From Cohnella endophytica (GTDB taxonomy: Bacteria; Bacillota; Bacilli; Paenibacillales; Paenibacillaceae), in the NCBI RefSeq assembly GCF_003628305.1, contig NZ_RBZM01000005.1, forward strand, positions 1 through 64,000: 64,000 bases of DNA, read 5' to 3'. The translations under genes were made by a program, and so were the position numbers. This document shows, one piece after another, positions 16,382 to 25,852 of the stretch (its first letter is position 1; every line of letters starts with the position of its first letter). The notes under the pieces were generated by a model, which saw only the letters and a list, made by a program, of their open reading frames with translations, was not told the origin of the DNA and did not search any database.

Positions 16382-17286
16382 TTTGACGATACGTCTATAA
16401 GAGCTTCTTCAAGCTTCGGGAACGCAAATCGGAATCCATGTTCGATCAACTTTAGCGGCATGGCTTTCTGTCCGGTTACTACGAGCGTACTCATCTCTCC
16501 GAGCGCCGTTCTAAGTAGAAACGAGGGAACGGGAAACCAGTGCGGGCGTTTCATGACCCGACCGAGCATTCGTCCGAACTCGTCGTTGGATACCGGTTCG
16601 GGCGCGACGGAATTGACCGGGCCGCTGATCGACGGAGTGTCTAGGCAGAAGAGAATGAGCGCGACCATGTCTTGCAGATGTATCCATGGAAGGCCTTGCT
16701 TCCCATTGCCGATTCGTCCACCCATGAACATTTTATAAGGTAGGGCGATGAGAGGGAACGCGCCGTCTTCGCGGGCGCAGACGAGACCGATCCGCAGCTT
16801 TACCAGTCGGCCGACCGGAATTCGGTCCGCCGCGGCTTCCCATTTGACGACCGTTTCGCCAAGGAAATCTGCCGGCCGAGCCGGCGAATTCTCGTCGAAA
16901 ATCCGTTCGCCGGAATGTCCGTAAAGGGAAATTCCGGAAGCGTTAATAACGACTCCGGGCGGTTTGTCCATGGCCCGAACGGCTTCGGCGATCGAATCCG
17001 CAGCCTTCGTCCTCGACGATTGGATTCGCTCTTTCGCTTTCGCTGTCCATCTTTGGTTGATCGATTCTCCGGTAAGATTGATAATACCGTCGAACTCGCC
17101 CAGCAAGATCGGGTTGCTCAGCCACTCCGCCCAGGTTACGTATTGAGGATGGGGGAGGGCGGGATCGAACGGGGGCTTTAAAGGCTTCTTCCTCGTCACG
17201 ATCCACACTTCGTCGCCTCGGGACAATAACGCCAACGTTAAAGCTTTTCCGATGAAACCCGTTCCTCCGCACAATAATAGGCGCAT
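16378..17286 (-). CDS. TIGR01777 family NAD-dependent epimerase (YfcH-like)
   Basis: A 302-residue extended-SDR protein. The N-terminal Rossmann motif is LLLCGGTGFIGKALTLAL. FDGIINLTGESINQRW and SGISLYGHSG are typical of the YfcH/TIGR01777 family. A C-terminal DUF1731 helix pair (PHWFPVPSFLLRTALGEMS ... LKLIEHGFRFAFPKLEEAL) ends the protein. The substrate is unknown. The ATG at 17286 has GAGGAGGGG 5 nt upstream; an in-frame start five codons earlier is disfavoured. Confidence 0.93.
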   Translation of the reverse strand: MRLLLCGGTGFIGKALTLALLSRGDEVWIVTRKKPLKPPFDPALPHPQYVTWAEWLSNPILLGEFDGIINLTGESINQRWTAKAKERIQSSRTKAADSIAEAVRAMDKPPGVVINASGISLYGHSGERIFDENSPARPADFLGETVVKWEAAADRIPVGRLVKLRIGLVCAREDGAFPLIALPYKMFMGGRIGNGKQGLPWIHLQDMVALILFCLDTPSISGPVNSVAPEPVSNDEFGRMLGRVMKRPHWFPVPSFLLRTALGEMSTLVVTGQKAMPLKLIEHGFRFAFPKLEEALIDVSSK

Positions 17287-17309
17287 TGCGCCCCTCCTCA
17301 CATCATCGC

Positions 17310-17726
17310 TTATTGCTTATCGATCGAGACGATCGTCAACTGATCGAACTTCTCGCCGTTTGCATCCGTATGTTCGGTTGTGTATTCGAATTTAACCGGC
17401 GTATCCATACCCCAAGGGTCAACTTTGTCCGCGATCTCCGGGCTGACTTGATAAGCGGTCGGCCCCTGGTCGGTCGTAATCTCGATCGTATGGTTGTCCT
17501 GAAGGCCCGTGTATTTGCCGGTGCCGGATTGAATCTCCGGGGACGCGGACGGGCTTGCGTTCTCCGTAGCCGGATCTTGGCTAGACTGCGGACTGGCAGT
17601 CACGCTAGGGCTTGCGGATGGAGACGAGGTCGTCGCGTTGTTATTGTTGCTGCAGGCCGTTCCCATGAGAACCAGGGTAAGCACGGCTGCGCTCATCACC
17701 ATCGCCGTTTTGTTGTTTTTCTTCAT
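17310..17726 (-). CDS. Putative lipoprotein of unknown function
   Basis: A 138-residue protein with a lipoprotein signal peptide: KKNNK, a hydrophobic core, and lipobox LMGTAC with the Cys near residue 25. A low-complexity Ser/Thr/Pro/Ala/Asn linker follows (residues 26-70). The C-terminal ~65 residues (GKYTGLQDNHTIEITTDQG...) form a small beta-rich domain seen in hypothetical Bacillales lipoproteins. A strong AGGAGG precedes the ATG. The function is not known. Confidence 0.85.
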   Translation of the reverse strand: MKKNNKTAMVMSAAVLTLVLMGTACSNNNNATTSSPSASPSVTASPQSSQDPATENASPSASPEIQSGTGKYTGLQDNHTIEITTDQGPTAYQVSPEIADKVDPWGMDTPVKFEYTTEHTDANGEKFDQLTIVSIDKQ

Positions 17727-17817
17727 ATGGACTTACACCTCCTACGAGGTTAGACGAGAAAAACCGGCAAAGGTTTCGTTTTTCTTGCGGGCTTCGCGGA
17801 AAGCGGGAGTTCGAAGC

Positions 17818-18252
17818 CTACTTCAGCAAGTGGTTGTACGCGGTATAATCGATATTATTTTTCTCCAGGAAATCCTTTAGGCTACGGTGGTCGCGAGGCG
17901 GAGTCGCCCTAATATACCCTTCGATGCAGTGGTCGTTCGTGACCTCATTGGCGCCGCTCTCTACAGCAAGTTGACCGATTTTGGCCGCGATGGAATGGCT
18001 TGCGATATCCCGAAACGGGCCGGGAACGGGGGACACGAGCTTATGTAGCATGTCTTTGGACTCGTCCGTCCAGAGATCGCGGCTGCGTTCAACCCAGTAA
18101 TTCTGCCAATCGAGCTTCGACTTCCCGTCTCTCTGCGGAAGCACCTTCAAGAATTTGCGGAACATGAAAAATCCGCCGACGGACATCGCTAAAATAAGCA
18201 CGATCGTCCAAAACCCGATGAAATACATAAACCAATCCGGCGCTGATTTCAT
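17818..18252 (-). CDS. DUF2621 family membrane protein (YneK-like)
   Basis: A 144-residue protein with one N-terminal membrane segment (WFMYFIGFWTIVLILAMSVGGFFMF) and a cytoplasmic domain (DWQNYWVERSRDLWTDESKDM, ANEVTNDHCIEGYIRATPPRDH). The pattern matches the DUF2621 family of Bacillales, whose function is unknown. GAGGTG precedes the ATG at 18252; an in-frame GTG three codons upstream overlaps that site. It is divergent from nfo. Confidence 0.82.
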   Translation of the reverse strand: MKSAPDWFMYFIGFWTIVLILAMSVGGFFMFRKFLKVLPQRDGKSKLDWQNYWVERSRDLWTDESKDMLHKLVSPVPGPFRDIASHSIAAKIGQLAVESGANEVTNDHCIEGYIRATPPRDHRSLKDFLEKNNIDYTAYNHLLK

Positions 18253-18390
18253 AGCTATCACCTCAAGTGAAATTATATCGCATTTCTAGATTTATTTCGA
18301 CGTTCGCGATACAATAGTGGAATAATTGCGAGAACAAGCCCCTAATGGAATTTCGGGGTACGGATCGGAACGCGAAAGGAGCAAAATGAC

Positions 18391-19521
18391 ATGTTGAAAA
18401 TTGGATCGCACGTTTCTTTTTCCGACAAAGGATTGCTAACGGCGGCAAACGAAGCAATCACTTACGGATCCGGTACGTTCATGATTTACACGGGAGCGCC
18501 GCAAAATACGCGGAGGAAACCGATCGAGGATTTGTACATTCCTCAAGGCAAAGAGGTCATGGTCGCGAACGGGATCGACGAGATCGTCGTGCATGCGCCG
18601 TATATCGTTAATTTGGGTTCTTATAAGGAAGATACTTATCGGCTCGCCGTGGAATTCCTGCAGGAAGAAATTCGCCGTACACACAAGATCGGCGTGAAGA
18701 ACATCGTCCTCCATCCGGGCGCTTATACGGACAAGGACGCGGAATACGGTATCGCCCGAATCGCCGAAGGCTTGAACGAGGTGCTCGAGGGAACGAAGGA
18801 AACCGACGTCAATATCGCGCTGGAGACGATGGCCGGCAAAGGAACCGAAATCGGCCGCAGCTTCGAGGAATTGGCGAAGATTATCGAGCGGGTGCAATTG
18901 AATCACCGTCTAACGGTTTGCATGGACACTTGCCATATCCACGATGCCGGTTACGATATCGTCGGCGATATCGACGGCGTCCTCCGCAAGTTCGACGAGA
19001 TCGTCGGTCTTGACCGGATCGCGGTCGTTCACGTCAACGATAGCAAAAATCCGCTAGGCGCGGCCAAAGACCGTCATGCTCCGATCGGTTCCGGGTGGAT
19101 CGGTTACCAAGGCATTGCAGGGGTAGTCGGACATGAATTGCTGAAGGACAAGCCTTTTATCCTGGAGACGCCATGGATCGGGAAAGAGGAAAAGAACGAA
19201 CGTCCGATGTACGAAGCGGAAATCGCGATGCTGCGCGGGGACACGGAAGAGCGGTTCGGCGGCGAGTTCTTAGTGGACGTGGAACGACTGCACCATTATT
19301 TCGATAAAATCGGGATCGACTCCCGTCTTTACGTATTGAACACTTGGGAGTTGCTCAAATCGGATGCGAAAGCTAGAAAGGCGGATCCAAGGGAACCGAT
19401 GGAACGCCTCTACGACATGCTGATCGAAAATCGGGTGCTATCCGGCGAATACAGCGAGGAAGCCATCAATCAAAGGTTGCTTGGTTTCCTGGCAGGTCCG
19501 GACTGGTTGTCCGACTTATAA
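18391..19521 (+). CDS. nfo: Deoxyribonuclease IV (endonuclease IV) with C-terminal extension
   Basis: A 376-residue AP endonuclease of the Xylose-isomerase-like TIM fold. Zinc ligands of the family are all visible: [50 protein letters not shown] and ILETPW. It incises DNA at abasic sites. The family core ends near residue 280 (EIAMLRG), but this protein continues for ~95 residues ([18 protein letters not shown] ... [14 protein letters not shown]) that I cannot assign. The start is ATG 18391 with AAAGGAGC upstream. Confidence 0.93.
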   Translation: MLKIGSHVSFSDKGLLTAANEAITYGSGTFMIYTGAPQNTRRKPIEDLYIPQGKEVMVANGIDEIVVHAPYIVNLGSYKEDTYRLAVEFLQEEIRRTHKIGVKNIVLHPGAYTDKDAEYGIARIAEGLNEVLEGTKETDVNIALETMAGKGTEIGRSFEELAKIIERVQLNHRLTVCMDTCHIHDAGYDIVGDIDGVLRKFDEIVGLDRIAVVHVNDSKNPLGAAKDRHAPIGSGWIGYQGIAGVVGHELLKDKPFILETPWIGKEEKNERPMYEAEIAMLRGDTEERFGGEFLVDVERLHHYFDKIGIDSRLYVLNTWELLKSDAKARKADPREPMERLYDMLIENRVLSGEYSEEAINQRLLGFLAGPDWLSDL

Positions 19522-19564
19522 GAACAAAAGGGTAAGACGAGCATAGAGAGGAAGAGGAACAATC

Positions 19565-20464
19565 ATGAGTCACAGTTATCAGCCGCAAGAAAACAAGCGC
19601 TCGGACGATAAGAGCATTCGCGCGCGCATGCTGATTTCCTGCCCCGACAAGGCGGGGATCGTGGCGGCGGTGTCGCAATTCCTGTACGAGCAGGGCGCGA
19701 ATATCGTGCAATCGGACCAATATACGATGGATCCGGAAGGCGGCATGTTCTTCATGCGGATCGAATTCGATCTGCAGGAGCTGGAGGTGCGTTTGCCATC
19801 CTTGCAAGAGGATTTCAATCGAATCGCGGACCGCTTCTCGATGAGATGGAGCATTTTCCGCGCGGCGCGGCGCAAAAGAATCGCGATCTTCGTCTCGAAG
19901 GAAGATCATTGCCTGCTCGAATTACTGTGGCAGTGGCAAGCCGGCGATCTGGATGCGGAGATCAGCATGGTTATCAGCAATCACGACGATATGAGGTCGT
20001 TGGTCGAGTCCTTCGGCATTCCTTATCATCATATTCCGGTTACAGCGGATACGAAAGCCGAAGCCGAACAGAAGCAAAAAGAACTGACGGCGGGCAAAAT
20101 CGATCTGATCGTGCTGGCGCGGTACATGCAGATCGTATCTCCGAAATTCATCGAACAATATCATAATCGCATTATTAATATCCATCATTCCTTCTTGCCG
20201 GCATTCGTCGGAGGAAAGCCCTACCAGCAAGCGTACAATCGCGGAGTTAAGCTGATCGGAGCAACGGCTCACTACGTGACGGAGGAATTGGACGGCGGAC
20301 CGATTATCGAGCAAGACGTTCAGCGCGTCAGCCACAGCGACAACGTCAACGAGCTGAAGCGGATGGGCCGCCATATCGAGAGAATCGTACTCGCGCGCGC
20401 AGTGAAATGGCATGTGGAAGACCGATTGCTCGTGTATCAGAATAAAACCGTGGCTTTCGTGTAA
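19565..20464 (+). CDS. purU: Formyltetrahydrofolate deformylase
   Basis: A 299-residue protein. The N-terminal ACT domain (ARMLISCPDKAGIVAAVSQF, residues ~22-100) is followed by a formyltransferase-fold hydrolase. The catalytic Asn-His-Asp region appears as IINIHHSFLPAF, then LIGATAHYVTEELDGGPII. It releases formate from 10-formyl-THF and helps balance one-carbon folate pools. It lies 43 nt after nfo with its own GAGAGGAAGAGG site; whether the two are cotranscribed is unclear. Confidence 0.96.
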   Translation: MSHSYQPQENKRSDDKSIRARMLISCPDKAGIVAAVSQFLYEQGANIVQSDQYTMDPEGGMFFMRIEFDLQELEVRLPSLQEDFNRIADRFSMRWSIFRAARRKRIAIFVSKEDHCLLELLWQWQAGDLDAEISMVISNHDDMRSLVESFGIPYHHIPVTADTKAEAEQKQKELTAGKIDLIVLARYMQIVSPKFIEQYHNRIINIHHSFLPAFVGGKPYQQAYNRGVKLIGATAHYVTEELDGGPIIEQDVQRVSHSDNVNELKRMGRHIERIVLARAVKWHVEDRLLVYQNKTVAFV

Positions 20465-20523
20465 ATGGAAATCCCATTATCACCGTGTTACAATGTACAG
20501 ATTACCGAAAATGTGTTAGAACT

Positions 20524-20556
20524 GTACGATCGTCGGTCTAAGATTCCGAATCGTAC
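20524..20556 (+). other. Leader hairpin upstream of transketolase
   Basis: A 7-bp perfect stem (GTACGAT / ATCGTAC) with an inner TCGG / CCGA pairing, 30 nt before the tkt start and ahead of its AGGAGGG site. There is no T run. It could stabilise the mRNA or be an operator; no known riboswitch class is recognised. Confidence 0.45.
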
Positions 20557-20585
20557 GTGAATAGACTCAAGGAGGGTACTTTTTA

Positions 20586-22598
20586 ATGACTGTCAGCACT
20601 AAAGCAATCGACCAATTATCGGTGACAACCGTCCGCACGCTTTCCATCGATGCTATCGAGAAAGCCAAGTCCGGGCATCCCGGCATGCCGATGGGCGCAG
20701 CCCCGATGGGCTACCAACTGTTCGCGAAAACGATGAAGCACAATCCTTCCCAACCGCAATGGATCGACCGCGACCGCTTCGTGCTGTCGGCGGGACACGG
20801 TTCCATGCTGTTGTACTCCTTATTGCACCTGAGCGGATACGATTTGCCGCTTGAAGAATTGAAAAACTTCCGTCAATGGGGCTCCTTGACGCCGGGTCAT
20901 CCGGAGTTCGGACATACGGCCGGCGTAGACGCTACGACGGGACCGCTCGGCCAAGGTATCGCGATGGCCGTAGGTATGGCTCTGGCCGAAGTTCAATTGG
21001 CTTCTACTTACAATCGCGACGGCTTCAACGTAATTAACCACTATACTTACTCCATCTGCGGAGACGGCGATCTGATGGAAGGGATTTCTCATGAAGCGGC
21101 TTCGATGGCCGGCCATATGGGTCTCGGGAAACTCGTCGTTCTGTACGATTCCAACGATATTTCGCTCGACGGCGAGCTTAGCCTCTCCTTCTCCGAGAGC
21201 GTAAGCAAACGTTTCGAAGGTTACGGCTGGCAATATCTGCGCGTCGAGGACGGCAACGACCTCGAAGCATTGGCGAAAGCGATCGAAGCGGCTCAAGCGG
21301 AAAGCAACAAACCGACGCTGATCGAAGTCAAGACGGTTATCGGCTACGGCTCTCCGAACAAAGGCGGCAAAGGCGGCCACGCCGGTCCGCACGGTTCCCC
21401 GCTCGGAGCGGACGAAACGAAGCTGACTAAAAGCTTCTACGAGTGGGATCACGAGGAATTTTTCGTGCCGGAAGAAGTGCGCGCTCATTTCGCCGAAGTG
21501 AAGAAAGCCGGAGAGCAAGCGTACTCGGCATGGGAAGAGCAATTCGCGAAATACAAAGCCGCTCACCCGGAGCTTGCGGCTCAATTCGAAGGCGCGCTAT
21601 CCGGCGATTTGCCAAGCGGATGGGATGCGGATCTTCCCGCTTATTCCACATCCGATAAGCCTCTCTCGACTCGCGTTGCTTCCGGTAACGCATTAAACGG
21701 CTTGGCCAAGAACGTACCGTTCCTCGTTGGCGGATCCGCCGACTTGGAAAGCTCCACGATGACGCATCTGAAAGGCTTATCCGTATTTAAGCCGGGCAAC
21801 TACGAGGGTCGCAACATTTACTTCGGGGTTCGCGAATTCGGAATGGCCGCGGCTATGAACGGAATTATGCTGCACGGAGGCTTGAAAGTATTCGGAGGCA
21901 CGTTCTTCGTATTTACCGATTACCTTCGCCCTGCCGTTCGTCTGGCCGCGATCATGGGCCTTCCGGTCGTGTACGTCCTGACTCACGATAGCATCGCGGT
22001 CGGCGAAGACGGCCCGACTCATGAACCGATCGAACAACTCGCGTCTATCCGCATTATCCCTAACCTGACGGTCATTCGTCCTGCCGACGGCAACGAAACC
22101 TCTGCGGCTTGGGCTTATGCATTGCAGAACAAACACAACCCGGTAGCTTTGGTGCTTACGCGCCAGAACTTGCCGATTCTCGAAGGTACTTCCGATGCTC
22201 GCAATACGATCTCCAAAGGCGGTTACGTCGTGTCCGAAGCAGCTAACGGCCAACCGCAAGGGATTCTTATCGCAACGGGCTCCGAGGTACAACTCGCAGT
22301 CGCTTCCCAGAAAGCATTGGCCGAGCAGGGCGTTCACGTTCGCGTCGTAAGCTTGCCGAGCTTCGATCTATTCGAGAAGCAAGACGCTGCTTACAAGGAA
22401 AGCGTATTGCCGAAGTCGATCAAAGCGCGTCTCGCGATCGAGATGGCTCATCCGTTCGGCTGGGAGCGTTACGTCGGCGACAACGGCGCCGTTATCGGCA
22501 TCAGCACTTTCGGCGCTTCCGCGCCTGGAGACCGCGTAATCCAGGAGTACGGCTTCACGGTCGACAACGTCGTAGCTCAATTCAAGAAGCTTGTATAA
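20586..22598 (+). CDS. tkt: Transketolase
   Basis: A 670-residue thiamine-diphosphate enzyme of the pentose phosphate pathway. N-terminal pyrophosphate-binding features include [14 protein letters not shown] and the TPP motif [19 protein letters not shown]. The middle Pyr domain has [14 protein letters not shown] and [19 protein letters not shown], and the C-terminal domain begins [11 protein letters not shown]. Length and motif order are standard. AAGGAGGG precedes the ATG. ppnP follows after 33 nt and may be cotranscribed. Confidence 0.98.
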   Translation: MTVSTKAIDQLSVTTVRTLSIDAIEKAKSGHPGMPMGAAPMGYQLFAKTMKHNPSQPQWIDRDRFVLSAGHGSMLLYSLLHLSGYDLPLEELKNFRQWGSLTPGHPEFGHTAGVDATTGPLGQGIAMAVGMALAEVQLASTYNRDGFNVINHYTYSICGDGDLMEGISHEAASMAGHMGLGKLVVLYDSNDISLDGELSLSFSESVSKRFEGYGWQYLRVEDGNDLEALAKAIEAAQAESNKPTLIEVKTVIGYGSPNKGGKGGHAGPHGSPLGADETKLTKSFYEWDHEEFFVPEEVRAHFAEVKKAGEQAYSAWEEQFAKYKAAHPELAAQFEGALSGDLPSGWDADLPAYSTSDKPLSTRVASGNALNGLAKNVPFLVGGSADLESSTMTHLKGLSVFKPGNYEGRNIYFGVREFGMAAAMNGIMLHGGLKVFGGTFFVFTDYLRPAVRLAAIMGLPVVYVLTHDSIAVGEDGPTHEPIEQLASIRIIPNLTVIRPADGNETSAAWAYALQNKHNPVALVLTRQNLPILEGTSDARNTISKGGYVVSEAANGQPQGILIATGSEVQLAVASQKALAEQGVHVRVVSLPSFDLFEKQDAAYKESVLPKSIKARLAIEMAHPFGWERYVGDNGAVIGISTFGASAPGDRVIQEYGFTVDNVVAQFKKLV

Positions 22599-22631
22599 TC
22601 GTTACACCTAATAGGGGAGCTGGAGAAACCG

Positions 22632-22946
22632 ATGTCGCAATTCAATAACGTATCCGTAGTGAAGTTAGCCAATGTTTATTTCGAAGGCAAAGTAACAAGC
22701 CGCGCGGTGTTGTTCGAAGACGGCACCAAGGTTACCCTCGGCATCATGCTGCCGGGCGAATACGAATTCGGTACAGGCGTTAAGGAAATCATGGACATCC
22801 AAGCGGGAGAGCTTTCCGTTCTGCTGCCGGGCAACGACGAATGGCTCGAGATTTCCGAGCCGACGAAATTCGAAGTTCCCGCTAACTCCAGCTTCAAGCT
22901 TAAGGTCAAGACGGTTACGGACTATATTTGCTCGTATCTCGACTAA
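22632..22946 (+). CDS. ppnP: Pyrimidine/purine nucleoside phosphorylase
   Basis: A 104-residue cupin-fold protein of the PpnP (YaiE/DUF1255) family. Typical segments are [32 protein letters not shown] and [16 protein letters not shown], ending [11 protein letters not shown]. Family members cleave diverse nucleosides by phosphorolysis to base and pentose-1-phosphate, which fits with transketolase directly upstream in pentose metabolism. It ends at the bidirectional terminator 22964-22998. Confidence 0.93.
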   Translation: MSQFNNVSVVKLANVYFEGKVTSRAVLFEDGTKVTLGIMLPGEYEFGTGVKEIMDIQAGELSVLLPGNDEWLEISEPTKFEVPANSSFKLKVKTVTDYICSYLD

Positions 22947-22963
22947 ACCTACTTGAAATGCCC

Positions 22964-22998
22964 AAAAGGCAGGTCCCCGATCGGGGACCTGCCTTTTT
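22964..22998. terminator. Bidirectional intrinsic terminator
   Basis: A near-perfect palindrome AAAAGGCAGGTCCCCGAT / ATCGGGGACCTGCCTTTTT between convergent ppnP and the dehydrogenase-PilZ gene, with T runs on both strands. Confidence 0.95.
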
Positions 22999-23024
22999 AG
23001 CTTCTTTAAGCGATGAACGATTCG

Positions 23025-24281
23025 TTACTGCGATTTGCTCGCGATATATTCCTGCAGTTGCAGACGTTGGTATAACGGTAACGCGGTTAGCATGCAGCCA
23101 TACTTGAACATGCCGTTCTTGCGTTCGATGCGTATGATCCGGCCGGTCATCGGCGGAAGCTCGGACTCTTGAAGGAAGTGGATGACGATGAACATATCCT
23201 TCTCGAGAGGAGTTTCCGATTCGATCTGAATGCCGTCTTCCGATAGATCACGCAAGTAGCCGTTAACCGATTGGCCGCTGAAGCCTCCGTCGCCTTCCCA
23301 TTGATAGATGGACATCATCAGCGGAATATCTAGCGGCAGCCGCGCTTTTTTCCTGCGTTCGGCGTTTTTATTGTCCGCCGTCGAAGAGGCGACCGGCTCG
23401 CCGATTTTCTTGCCGATCCAATTCTCGTAGATGTGAGCCAACGCCGAGAGATCGGACTCGCCGTAGCCGGCGGATTGTCCGAGCTGGAACAAGCTCTTGG
23501 CGGCTTCGAGCATCGGCGTCGAGACTCCGAGCGAATCCGTGAGAACGGAGGAGAGACGAAGATCCTTAAGCATGAGCGAGAGCGAGAATTGAACGCTGAA
23601 ATCGCGGTCGATGATTTTTCGGCCTTTGAGATCGGCTTGTTTGCTGGCTGCTCCTCCGGATTGAACGACGCGAAGGAACGAGGAAACGTCGATTCCGCTC
23701 TTGGCTGCGATGGCCATGCCCTCGATCAATCCCGCGGCGTTAATCCCGACGATCGTGTTATGGGCGAGCTTGGCGTTCGCGCCGCTTCCGTTCTCGCCCA
23801 TGTAGATGACTTCTTTGCCCATGGAGAGAAGGATGTCCTGATGGTCCAAGATCGTCTGCTTGTCCCCTCCGGCCATGAAGAGCAACGTGCCGTCGATCGC
23901 CGCGGGTTTGCTGCCGGTTACCGGAGCATCGATGAAATCACAGAAGCGATCCGCGACTTCCGAGGCTAGCCGCATCGCCAGCGTTGGTGAAATCGTGCTG
24001 CTGTCGATGATCGTCGTACCGGGTTTAAGCTCCTTCAGTATGCCGTCTGTTCCGAAGTACACTTCTTCGATCGCTTGATCGTTGCTGATCATTGTGATGA
24101 CGACGTCGGAGCGTTTGGCGACTTCCAGCGGCGAGAGGACGACGTCTGCGCCCAACTCGACCAATTGCCCTTCCTTCCCTGGCGTACGGTTAAACACGGT
24201 AACCGGGTATCCTTTGCGAAGCAGGTTCGCGGCCATCGGCTCGCCCATCGTACCAAGTCCAATAAATCCGATTGATTTCAT
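23025..24281 (-). CDS. 3-hydroxyisobutyrate-dehydrogenase-family oxidoreductase fused to a C-terminal PilZ domain
   Basis: A 418-residue single reading frame. Residues 1-~297 are a complete beta-hydroxyacid dehydrogenase: GFIGLGTMGEPMAANL (NAD(P) site), DAPVTGSKPAAIDGTL (substrate loop), GSGANAKLAHN (catalytic Lys), and the C-terminal helical domain ending ALAHIYENWIG. After a short linker, residues ~309-415 form a PilZ domain with both c-di-GMP motifs, R310xxxR314 and D345xSxxG350. PilZ domains bind c-di-GMP, so enzyme activity or localisation may respond to that messenger; this is inference. The dehydrogenase substrate is unknown. The gene stands alone. Confidence 0.9.
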   Translation of the reverse strand: MKSIGFIGLGTMGEPMAANLLRKGYPVTVFNRTPGKEGQLVELGADVVLSPLEVAKRSDVVITMISNDQAIEEVYFGTDGILKELKPGTTIIDSSTISPTLAMRLASEVADRFCDFIDAPVTGSKPAAIDGTLLFMAGGDKQTILDHQDILLSMGKEVIYMGENGSGANAKLAHNTIVGINAAGLIEGMAIAAKSGIDVSSFLRVVQSGGAASKQADLKGRKIIDRDFSVQFSLSLMLKDLRLSSVLTDSLGVSTPMLEAAKSLFQLGQSAGYGESDLSALAHIYENWIGKKIGEPVASSTADNKNAERRKKARLPLDIPLMMSIYQWEGDGGFSGQSVNGYLRDLSEDGIQIESETPLEKDMFIVIHFLQESELPPMTGRIIRIERKNGMFKYGCMLTALPLYQRLQLQEYIASKSQ

Positions 24282-24352
24282 CCTATCGTCTCCTTGTTTG
24301 TCGCATTAGCAGTCTCGTTAAGAATAACCGCGATTCGTACCGATACTTTCTA

Positions 24353-25852
24353 TTATCCGTTTCTTTCGCGAATATCGGAAGGATAACATTTAAAATGTTC
24401 TAAAAATAGTTTGGTGAAATGTCGGGAGCTGAAATATCCAACGGCTTGGGCTACTTCCTGCACCTTCAGATCGGGCTTCATGACGAGTAATTCTTTGGCT
24501 TTGAGCATTCGGGTATTCGTTAAGTATTTGACAAAAGTAACGCCATTCCTTTTATGGAACAGCGTGCTTAAATAGTTCGGAGTTACGTTAAGCTCGCCGG
24601 CCAGAGATCCGATCGCAATCTCGTCCATATAATGTTTGTCGACATAGTCCATGACGCGTTGGACGATATCCGTTCTTTCCGGAGGACCCGCCCCGTCCGG
24701 CGCGGAGAGCATCGCATCCCCGTGACGCTGCAATGCGTGATACCAATGGTCGGCAGATAGAGCCTCTTGTTCTTCCGAGCCGATGGATGCCGCGATAAAA
24801 CGACAGGCGTGTTTGAAGCAATTCCGATCCTCGAATAGAGCGGAAGACTTTATTTTCTTCAAAGACGCGATCTTCTGCAAATAACCGACGTAGTCTTTCC
24901 GATGGTACAGTTCGGACAATTGGATAAGTTGATCCGCGACGTCTCGAGCATGCGGGGAGACGGACTGCCGTCGTAAGTCTTCGATCCTAATGCAGGAAGA
25001 ACGGAACGGAAAAAATACGCGAAGAGGAGAAAGTGCGCGTAACTCGTCCATTTCCCGAAGAAGCGTTGCAGAGTCGTTGCAAAGTCCCGTTTGCAGTAGA
25101 TGAACGGGAAGTTCCCCGAAGCGGCTTAAGATCGAAACGGTCTGGCGTTCGAGGATCGCGGTCAGTCGTTCCTCGTCGCGGCTATCCGACAAAGGGAATG
25201 CCCAGAAGCAGGTCAAGGCATCCCCTCTCAAGCTCGCTATGCCGCTCCGGGAATCCTTGAATCCAGTCTGTTTAGAAATCGATTCTTGAATTTCATAGGC
25301 GAGTTTTTGCAAGCTTTCCGTCCATTCGGATTTGGATTCGGAAACATGGGGGATTAGCGTCAAGCTGGCGAATTTATAGCCTTTATAAGCCCCGTCGTCT
25401 ACAATCCCGTTTTCCGAGCCCGATGAACGAAGCTGGGCCGACATCCAGTGCTCGAATTCGTAATTCAAATAATCGGAGGTTTTATGTTGCTCTTTCATTG
25501 CTTTGAGAACGCATTTCTCCAATTCTTCCGGTTCCGCCGGTTTAAGCAGATAATTGCTTGCTCCCAGACGGAGCGCGTCTTGGGCGTATTTGAACTCGGA
25601 GAAACCGGTCAGAATGACCCAACTTGCGTCAGGAGTGATTAGCTTGCCCCGGCGAATCGCTTCTAGGCCGTCCAGCTTAGGCATTCGGATATCAACGAAG
25701 ATAAGATCGGGCGAGTGGGCGCGCACCATCTCTAGCATTTGCTCTCCGTTCTGCGCTTCACCGACTATTCGAATCGGTACGTTTAATTCTTCAAGCATGC
25801 TTCTTAAGCTGGAGCGAACGAGTCTTTCATCATCTGCGAGTAATACGTTCAT
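24353..25852 (-). CDS. Response regulator, YesN/AraC type
   Basis: A 499-residue protein. The N-terminal receiver domain has the acidic pair near residue 8 (LLADDERLVRS), phosphoacceptor Asp in LIFVDIRMPKLDGLEAI (~residue 55) and Lys in NYLLKPAE. A ~250-residue middle region of the kind seen in YesN proteins follows. The C-terminal ~100 residues are an AraC double helix-turn-helix (IAIGSLAGELNVTPNYLSTLF ... VQEVAQAVGYFSSRHFTKLF). Its start overlaps the histidine kinase stop by 4 nt. It probably activates the divergent sugar transporter genes. Confidence 0.95.
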   Translation of the reverse strand: MNVLLADDERLVRSSLRSMLEELNVPIRIVGEAQNGEQMLEMVRAHSPDLIFVDIRMPKLDGLEAIRRGKLITPDASWVILTGFSEFKYAQDALRLGASNYLLKPAEPEELEKCVLKAMKEQHKTSDYLNYEFEHWMSAQLRSSGSENGIVDDGAYKGYKFASLTLIPHVSESKSEWTESLQKLAYEIQESISKQTGFKDSRSGIASLRGDALTCFWAFPLSDSRDEERLTAILERQTVSILSRFGELPVHLLQTGLCNDSATLLREMDELRALSPLRVFFPFRSSCIRIEDLRRQSVSPHARDVADQLIQLSELYHRKDYVGYLQKIASLKKIKSSALFEDRNCFKHACRFIAASIGSEEQEALSADHWYHALQRHGDAMLSAPDGAGPPERTDIVQRVMDYVDKHYMDEIAIGSLAGELNVTPNYLSTLFHKRNGVTFVKYLTNTRMLKAKELLVMKPDLKVQEVAQAVGYFSSRHFTKLFLEHFKCYPSDIRERNG

